Shown here piece after piece: positions 57,196-64,000 of a stretch of DNA of 64,000 nucleotides. Positions within the stretch are counted from its first letter, which is position 1; each line of letters starts with the position of its first letter. Under the pieces are notes generated by a model. It ran no database searches and was not told the DNA's origin. It was given only the letters and a program-made list of their open reading frames with translations. Position numbers and translations under genes: made by a program. The DNA is from Lepidodermella squamata (Eukaryota; Gastrotricha). The DNA lies in contig JBLDXI010000017.1 in NCBI GenBank assembly GCA_047495785.1, forward strand, positions 744,001 through 808,000. The letters are read 5' to 3'.

Positions 57196-60100
57196 ATGGC
57201 TGGCGATTACTATGAGGGGCTCAGAGAAGAAGTCCAGCCAACGAAAAGCCAACGGTATGAGAATGCCACATCGGAACCATCCGTTTACCCAGAATCTCGA
57301 GGTGACATTCACAGCCATACCGATAGTCACGATTTCAACGTTTCAAGCTACAATCACAGCTCAAAAACGAGTCACAGTGAACATGACCATTGCTCTGTTA
57401 CTGGCGATTGTGAAGCCGGTCTATTGATCCCAAGCTGGCAGCCTCCTCCTAATCAGATATCAGTAGAAGAGCGAGCTGGTCGAGCTATTCTTTACATAAT
57501 TTGCATGGCCTACCTTTTTCTAGGCGTCTCAATCGTCGCCGATAAATTTGTTACTGCTATCGAAGTTATCGTCTCGAAGACACGAAAAGTAGAGGTCGTC
57601 TCCAGGACGACTGGTCGGAAAACGTATGTTCGGATCCCTATCTGGAATGAAACTGTAGCACATCTGACGTTATTTGTCTTGGGTAACTGCGCTCCTGAAA
57701 TTCTGCTGACAGCTATCGAAGTAATAAATCGTGATTTCAAGGAAGGCGAACTTGGGCCAGGTTTTTCCCTAAGAGCGCATTTGAGAAAATTATTCATTTT
57801 TCAATTTACAGGAGCTATCATCGGATCTGGCGCTTACAACTTGCTAGTAATAACTGGAATATGCTGTCTATCTGTTCCACAAGGCCGAGTTTTGCGACTG
57901 CATGAACTGAGAATCTTCTTTGTAACCGGTAATAAGCCCGCAAAGCTCCAGCTAATCAATTAATTTTGTGAATTAAACATTTCTAGCTGCATGGATGATT
58001 TTCGCTTATCTATGGGTCTACATTATAACAATAGTTTCCACGAAGGGAGTCGTAGAAGTTTGGGAGGCAGTTACAACGCTGTTTTTCTTTCCGCTATGCG
58101 TTACATCCGCCTACGTAGCAGACAAGCGATGTTTTGGAATTTTCAAACGAAATCGAGTCGCTCCTGACGCTGAAACTGATGTTGAAAAGGCTCAAAGTGC
58201 CTTGGAAATTCGTGAACAGCGGTTTCTTTCTATTTTAGCCCAAGTGAAGAAGAAACATCCAAATCTGAGTATGGCAGAAAAGCGGGAGAGAGCAGAAATG
58301 GAGCTATTGAGAGAGGGCCCAAAGAATCTAAATTACTACAGAATGGAAGCCGGAAAACGAGTTGCTGGCGGCAGTGTAATCAATAGAGAAAAGCTTCGCG
58401 AAAAAATAGCGGTGAGTTAATATGATTGATCCTCCAAAGTCGGCCTTGAACTTCTCCTAGGCTGATGAAAATTCTCGAGACAAATTCAACGATCCATCCA
58501 TTCAAGAAATCGGATTCGATCCAACTGATTATTCTGTAATGGAGAATGCAGGAACGTTAATGCTTCACGTCGTCCGCCGAGGTGCTGATCTGAACAACTC
58601 CATCTCCGTAGACTTTAAAACCGTCGATGGGACAGGCAAAGCTGGCTTCGATTACTATCAGTCGGTGGGCACTCTAGTATTCAATAATAAAGAGTGTGGC
58701 AAATTGATTTCCATTAAAATCATTGACGATGACGAATTCAACATGGATACGCAATTCTACCTAGTTCTCGAAAATCCCAAACCGATAATTCCAAAAGGAG
58801 CATCACAGGCTGTAGCTGTAAGTTATGCATTCAAATTACAGGTTAATATTGTGTCTTGGATATAGGCCAAACTTAACGGATTGCAACTTCGAATCAAAGA
58901 TACAGGGACAGCAACGGTCAACAAACTAGATGATGATCAAGGTGGAATTTTTTCTTTCGATGCAGACGAAACTACCGTTGATGAAGGTTGTGGTTATGCA
59001 AACATTAGAATCACGAGAAGCGGTGGTGCAAAGGGAGACGTCTCCTTGCCTGTGAGTTTCTTGCCACTGACCGCCAAAAAGGGACTACATTACGACGATG
59101 CTGGAACTCAAAGCTTGCTATTTGTAAACGGCTGCGTTGAGTGAGTCTTCTAAAACTTGAAATTCAACCTTGGAGTTTTACATTGCTATAATCAGAAATA
59201 TTCTTCGGATCAAAATCATCGACGAAGGCTCGCTGAATTCAAAATCTGCGGTTCTCAACTTGCAGTTAGGCGAGCCCGAATGGGTAACCCCTGACAGCGA
59301 GCATGTTGGAGCCAAGCTGCGCAAAAGACGCTCCACGGCAGACATGGGAACTTCGAAACTGGGAAAGCCCCGTCTTGGGGATATCAAGTCTATTAAAATA
59401 ACAATAACTGAGGACCCTGAATTAGGAAGAGCAGTTGCTGATTTAGCAAACACCGAGCTGGGCAGTCTCGTCGGCTCTGCATCTTGGGCGGGGCAATTTC
59501 GAGAGGCGGTCACTCTACCAAAAATCGAAACCTGCGATGAAGTTGAGGAGATTGAAAATGGTAACAAATCCCGCTCTTCGTCAGGAGTGAAATGCCGCAA
59601 TGTTCTTCACTTCTTGACATTATTTTGGAAAATTGTATTTGCCTTCATACCACCACCCAGTATCGGCCAAGGCTGGCCCGCGTTTTTCGGTTGTTTAGCT
59701 GCAATTGGTCTGCTAATAGCTTTAGTTGGGGATTTCGCCAGCTATCTAGGCTGCACTGTTGGCTTGAAAGATGAACTAACCGCTATCACTTTTGTATCTC
59801 TTGGCGCTAGCTTGCCGGACACTTTCGCCTCTAGAATAGCTGCTATGAAGGAAGACACAGCCGATGCAGCCATCGGGCATGTAACTGGCGCTTGTGCTGT
59901 CAATATTTTTCTCGGAATTGGCATAGCCTGGAGCTTGGGTGCGTTCTATCAAACGGCTGTGAATGGCGCTGATGGCCTTACGATAGAACCTGGCACCCTA
60001 TCTTTCAGCTTGACGCTGTTTTTCTCCCTCGCCTCTGCTGCTGTTATCATTCTTCTACTCAGGAGGTTACCTCCTGTACGTGGCGAGCTAGGGGGAAAAC

Positions 60101-60201
60101 AGCCCGTTCGTCTATTAACTACGCTAGTTTTGTGGTTTTTATGGATCTTGTACGTCGTGTTGTCTGCGTTAGACAGTTATTGCGTAATTCAAACTTTTTA
60201 G
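57196..60201 (+). CDS. ncx: Na+/Ca2+ exchanger NCX-12
   Basis: Six exons: 57196-57760, 57812-57928, 57987-58411, 58461-58817, 58866-59140, 59196-60201; 914 residues. The ectodomain is long and His/Ser-rich (HSHTDSHDF, then SHSEHDH). Alpha-1 is GNCAPEI with GSGAYNL. Alpha-2 is SLGASLPDTFASR (Ala for the ion-binding Thr) with GACAVN. PDTFAS is the version found in vertebrate NCX. The Calx-beta hinge is KLDDDQGGIF. The second intron interrupts alpha-1 two residues later than in NCX-5 to -7. The intron before the alpha-2 half is absent (PPPSIGQGW is contiguous). It closes the array; AATAAA is at 60335-60340. Confidence 0.91.
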
Positions 60202-60334
60202 TTCCTGCTCTCTTCGTAACGGGTATGAAGACATCTTAGTGCAATGCTCTGTTTACGGCTATTCTATCGGTTTGCAAATCGACGTAGAAAAGCATTGCTC
60301 TTTTGTATCTTCTAGTGGCCTGTGCGCATGAGAA

Positions 60335-60340
60335 AATAAA
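60335..60340 (+). terminator. polyadenylation signal of NCX-12
   Basis: AATAAA 134 bp after the NCX-12 stop. Confidence 0.5.
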
Positions 60341-61693
60341 ATTCTGGACAGTCGGCATTGCTCTAGTTTATTCAATGCTATGAAATTGGGCGCCGGTAGC
60401 CAACAGCAACGAACACACAGCAGGCAAATGTCGCCTTGTCAACATTTTCATTCGATGTGTATCGCTGATAAATAATTAAAGATGTGCGCCAAAATGTCGA
60501 TGCCATACTCTGCTCCATATCACACGTGAAATACATCAGTAGGCTTCGGCCTGGTAAAGGCTCATTTCCGCTTAATTTGCCTCTGTGCAAGCGGCTCAGG
60601 GATGGCAATAATATGCCGTTTACGTCAAGCGAGGGATATCCGCTCTTCAAATCAAGTGTTGATAATGAATCACCCGAGAATAAAAAAAGCGGCGTTTAAG
60701 AAAGATTTTCCCCTTTTATTCATAATAGTAATGATGATATTTTTTGTTATAATTATTATACAACGCTAAAGCGCATTTGCAGATCCCAATGGACAACGAC
60801 AACAGCGAGCAGTAATAAAGAATAATAAGTAAAAAAATCAGGTTTTAATCGAAAGTAATTAACGCATCACATATTATAACGGATCCTCGAATATAATTAT
60901 GAAGGCATTTTAATCAATCGAACCAATTCTGCGATAAAACTAGCGTATGGCGAGAAGGCACTTGATAGAGCGTGCGACTTGGAAAAACACTATTTCTCCG
61001 TCAAGGAACGAAATTTAAAGGTCCGCTTGAAAGTTCATTCCTTCCTCGTTTTTTTTCAACGCAATTGAAAAAATTTCGTACTGGAAATGTCGCGTCGTTA
61101 GCGAAAAATGTGACACCGGGTCCTTGCCAATTACGTAAGTCTGTCCATCGTCGAGCCGTTCAATATGTATGTTGTTTCAGTGGGTAGTAGTTGTTGTTGT
61201 TTTTGGTGTATGACCACAGAAATTTCTCATCACAATAATATACAGCAAAAAGCAATCAAATGAGAACAGCAGAAAATGTACGGATTCATTGTATTTTTTT
61301 TCTCTTGATAATAATAGAAGACAAATCACGATGAATTTACAACGTCGTAAATCAAAAATGCATCCGACTCTACACAACAGTTCCAAGAAAAATTTAGTAA
61401 TATAGTAAAATGTTAATAGTAACATTCCATCATGAATGATGACAGCAAGAATAAGAAAAATTGAAATGAAAAGCACCACGCAACAAAATCTAGTCGTCAT
61501 TTATGGATATGTTGTATATATCAGAATCATGCTGTTCACGGCCCAAAAGCTTTCACGCATATAGATGACGCTCACAGCTTCTTTAAACCTACATTTGACT
61601 CGACATGATTTCGATGGCCTCCAGGATCTCTGTCGTCTGTAGTAGTTGGATGGGGTTTTTCGTCAAAAGCGTAGCTAAATTTTTTCCTTCTAG
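60341..61693. other. no recognised gene; probably holds the 3' UTR of the minus-strand Gln-rich gene
   Basis: AT-rich with no convincing frame. A minus-strand AATAAA at about 60715-60722 (plus-strand ttttatt) could end the gene that runs leftward from 64000, which would give it a 3' UTR of up to about 1 kb. A GT/TG-rich tract is at 61185-61210. Confidence 0.35.
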
Positions 61694-62118
61694 TCACGAG
61701 ACTACACCTTTTCTACTTTGGCTTGGAAATTTAAAAGCGGACGGTAAATTTTTGCTAATAACTTTCGGTTGGATGTTCAAAGCAACGTCACTACGATGTT
61801 TTTTAGGTTGATGAACAACGGGATGTGTATAGACGGCGCCTATTGACGGCTTTTTACTACTAGGCAAAGTGTTGTTCCGGCGATTTTGATGTAGAGGCAA
61901 CTTAAGCGGCACATTGTTCACAAGAGGCGGTAGGTTTGGCGTTGTTGTGGTCGGACTAACTATTGGCAACGGGCCAACGGTATAACTAAAATAAGCGTTG
62001 TTCATTTTACTGGAAGCGGCTAGATTATTGTACGGGTTTGTAGGAGTTTGTCTAATCGGGGTTGAATAGTCATTATAATTACCACCAGTGTTGTTAGTTG
62101 TAACAGAGATCCCTCGGC
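61694..62118 (-). CDS. Asn/Thr/Pro-rich C-terminal exon, in phase behind an internal TGA
   Basis: On the minus strand a frame of about 142 codons opens after a TTGATATAG acceptor (exon from 62118) and closes at 61694. Composition is Asn/Thr/Pro-rich (TTNNTGGNYNDY, then SPTTTTPNLPPLV), like the preceding Gln-rich exon. The CAG|GTGAGT donor at 62326 joins it in the phase that continues the Gln-rich frame, but that frame meets TGA at 62335-62333 first. So this is either 3' UTR that happens to be open, an extension reached by stop-codon readthrough, or an exon used by another splice form. Confidence 0.45.
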
Positions 62119-62326
62119 CTATATCAAGTAATTCGTAGGCAGATGGTGATGATGGGCAGATTCCGGAGTTAGTGATATATCACAGGGGTTAAATGAGGAA
62201 TGAACAGAAAAAAATAACATGTTAATAAAACTTGTATAGAAATAAATTGTAAAAATATAAATTTTTTGCGTGAAAGTTTGTTCTTTAAGACGGATTTTGT
62301 TTTCGTTCGCTTCACGCCGACTCACC

Positions 62327-64000
62327 TGCGAGTCAAATGTTAGGCAAGTGGTGGTCGTTGGCGCCAGGCCGTTGCTGGCCAATGCCGGCGACCACCATGC
62401 TCTGCTGCGGGCCGCCTTGAATCGGCCCGCCCTGTTTAGCCCTCTGCTGCTGTTGCTGCGCCTGTTGCTGCGCTTGCATTTGAGCTTGCATCTGTTGCTG
62501 CGCCGCGTACTGCGCCTGTTGCGCTTGCGCCGCCATCATAGCCTGATACTGTTGAAATTGCTGTTGCTGCTGTTGTTGATAGATCATCTGAGGCGAGGGT
62601 CCCATCGGCTGTGAATTTGGTGGTTGTGGCGGGTGCTGAAATTTCGCCGGTGGGATGGGCGATGCATTTGAAGGCGGTTGTGTGTAAAATTGACTGTTGT
62701 TATTTGTCAAATGCGGCAGTGAATTGTACTGAAAAAAAACAGCAATTCTCAGGTCAATCTAAGCCTCAGACATCAAGTGCACATCAACTATTGTTTCAAT
62801 TCTCTCTCTCAATTATCAGTACACCTTGATTTGTCCCGTTGACCTAGCTTGCATATTCACGTAATTTCTCATTATAATTATAATTTTTCCTTTCATTTTC
62901 CTCCCAGGTTTGCGTAAGCATTTAACCAATTCGCAAGCGTTTTCTTTCACCGCACCGGCAGGCTATGAAAGCGTCTCATGTGGGCGCGGCTAGAAAAACA
63001 TTCCAAGTCGCTGAGGTAAAGAAAAACTGTTGCGTGACCTAGCTGCGAAAAGTAGAAAAAGCACACGCGTCATCGATTTGCGTTCAACTTTTGAATACCC
63101 AGGCTCCACTTGAAACTCTGTATATAGGCGCTGCACTTGCGCGCGCGCGCCACGGCATGGCTGAAAAATCGGAAATGCGATTGTGATGTGAAAGAAAGGC
63201 TTGCGCTCTTAAGCCAAACATTAAGAGGAGTGGCAACCGTTGTTCGTCGGTTGGTTGGGTGGTTGGTACATTGCGATAATAATAATAAAAATGTTGTGTA
63301 AAATAGATCGATTCAACACGCAACACAGCAGACGCGTTGCTACGGGCGCCAATCGCGCGCGAGTTGCCGTAAACGCAATATAATCGTAACAATTATTATT
63401 CCAACGATACACGTCGTATTATTTTTTCGCTCACGCTCCTGCTATTATGTCAACATTCGAACAGCAGCCATCGTTAATTAAAGCAGCTATGACGAAGCAC
63501 AGGCGGGTGAAGAATTATTACAACGAAATGAGCAGCCGTTCATTATGCGGAAAAAAATTGCAGACAGAGAACATTAACCCCCACTCGAAGAATTGCGTAG
63601 CGGAAGTAGTGCTTCAGCAAATTATACTCGATACGCCGACAATAATTCCGTCACGGAAATTCTACCACAAAGCGCCAAGATTCGGAAACGTAAAAAAAGT
63701 AATGAATGTAAATAAAAGCCGCGCTAGTAACAGATCAAGGTTGTGGTGGACTCAAAAACCCCTAAATACCGTTGTTTCGGATCGTATCAAAGGCGCCTAA
63801 CAAGCAGAAGCCAAGGCCCTGATTGCTAATTGATCGATTGAAGTATTAAACTTACATTATTTAGCCTGGATAGCTGAGCCCGAACTCGATTCATTTGTTG
63901 CTGATTTTGACTCCGGCGTTGCAGCTCAGCAGCAGCCAACGGGTATTGTGCGTAGAAAATTTCTTCGTATTTATCAAAATACGGATGATTGAGCAGCTCT
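62327..64000 (-). CDS. Gln-rich protein, 3' part (partial)
   Basis: Two minus-strand exons are visible: 64000-63856, open to the window edge, and about 62731-62333, joined in phase 0 (GTAAGT donor; TTTTTTTTCAG acceptor). The first encodes ELLNHPYFDKYEEIF followed by a Gln/Arg-rich helix. The second encodes SPIPPAKFQHPPQPP and a long Gln/Ala tract (MAAQAQQAQYAAQQQMQAQ), ending HHLPNI and TGA. Such tails are typical of transcription or chromatin cofactors. The ELLNHPYF stretch is also reminiscent of the end of a protein kinase C-lobe, but I cannot name the family. A nearly perfect donor lies 7 nt after the TGA. An unrelated plus-strand ORF sits in the intron 62732-63855. Confidence 0.65.
63447..63800 (+). 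CDS. hypothetical basic protein nested in an intron
   Basis: An ATG-initiated frame of 117 codons on the strand opposite the Gln-rich gene, inside its 1.1-kb intron. The product is basic (KHRRVKNYYNEM, then KFYHKAPRFGNVKK, then SRLWWTQKP) and not low-complexity. The codons look used rather than random. No family recognised. It could be a nested single-exon gene or a chance frame. Confidence 0.35.
   Translation: MSTFEQQPSLIKAAMTKHRRVKNYYNEMSSRSLCGKKLQTENINPHSKNCVAEVVLQQIILDTPTIIPSRKFYHKAPRFGNVKKVMNVNKSRASNRSRLWWTQKPLNTVVSDRIKGA

Noticed and set aside
61185-61210. GT-rich tract as a gene or regulatory feature
   Set aside because: A short simple-sequence run with nothing around it to give it a role.
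62270-62614. Plus-strand Leu-rich frame
   Set aside because: Antisense of the Gln-codon tract (CAG/CAA read as CTG/TTG); the minus-strand product has a normal splice context.
1-64000. CRISPR arrays, bacterial operons, Shine-Dalgarno sites or plasmid origins
   Set aside because: The window is spliced animal DNA; I saw no regularly spaced identical repeats of that kind.

Overview
Kind of organism. This is animal nuclear DNA. Genes are split by spliceosomal introns, most only 47-60 nt long with GT...AG ends, and carry TATA boxes and AATAAA signals. The gene types are metazoan: Na+/Ca2+ exchangers with Calx-beta domains, a Cys-loop receptor, C-type lectin domains and an interferon-inducible-type GTPase. 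The tiny introns, tight spacing and secreted double C-type lectin suit a small-bodied compact-genome protostome. A nematode is my first guess, but the sequence does not prove it.

Layout. 1-8.8 kb is transposon-rich: a long fold-back element, a family of small TIR elements, a 5'-truncated LINE nested in one of them and a dispersed direct repeat. It holds a minus-strand IRG-like GTPase with a possible small gene behind it. 8.8-10.6 kb carries a highly codon-biased secreted C-type lectin with a clear TATA box. 10.6-13.6 kb has no recognisable gene. 13.6-60.2 kb is a head-to-tail array of twelve apparently intact Na+/Ca2+ exchanger (NCX, SLC8-type) genes, all on the plus strand. A complete Cys-loop ligand-gated channel gene sits between copies 7 and 8, and a tRNA-Asn(GUU) gene lies antisense in an intron of copy 2. 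60.2-61.7 kb has no recognised gene. From 61.7 kb to the edge runs the 3' part of a minus-strand Gln-rich gene, with a plus-strand ORF inside one of its introns.

The array. I rebuilt every NCX by splicing; all twelve give an uninterrupted frame whose exon lengths sum to a multiple of three (842-1103 codons including stop margin). Each has a short N-terminal ectodomain, the alpha-1 repeat, a cytoplasmic loop with two Calx-beta Ca2+ sensor domains joined at a DDD[H/Q/T] hinge, and the alpha-2 repeat. Copies 4-8 form a uniform block with shared exon lengths and a 539-nt last exon. Copies 10 and 11 form a second pair. Copies 1, 2, 3, 9 and 12 are more individual. The scaffold is conserved, but the ion-coordinating positions of the alpha repeats vary from copy to copy: Glu to Asp in 10 and 11, Asn lost in 1, 9, 10 and 11, Ser to Ala in 2-8 and 12. 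The array therefore looks like a set of transporters diversified in ion handling, possibly including sensor-only or transport-dead members. That functional reading is inference; the substitutions are read directly from the sequence.
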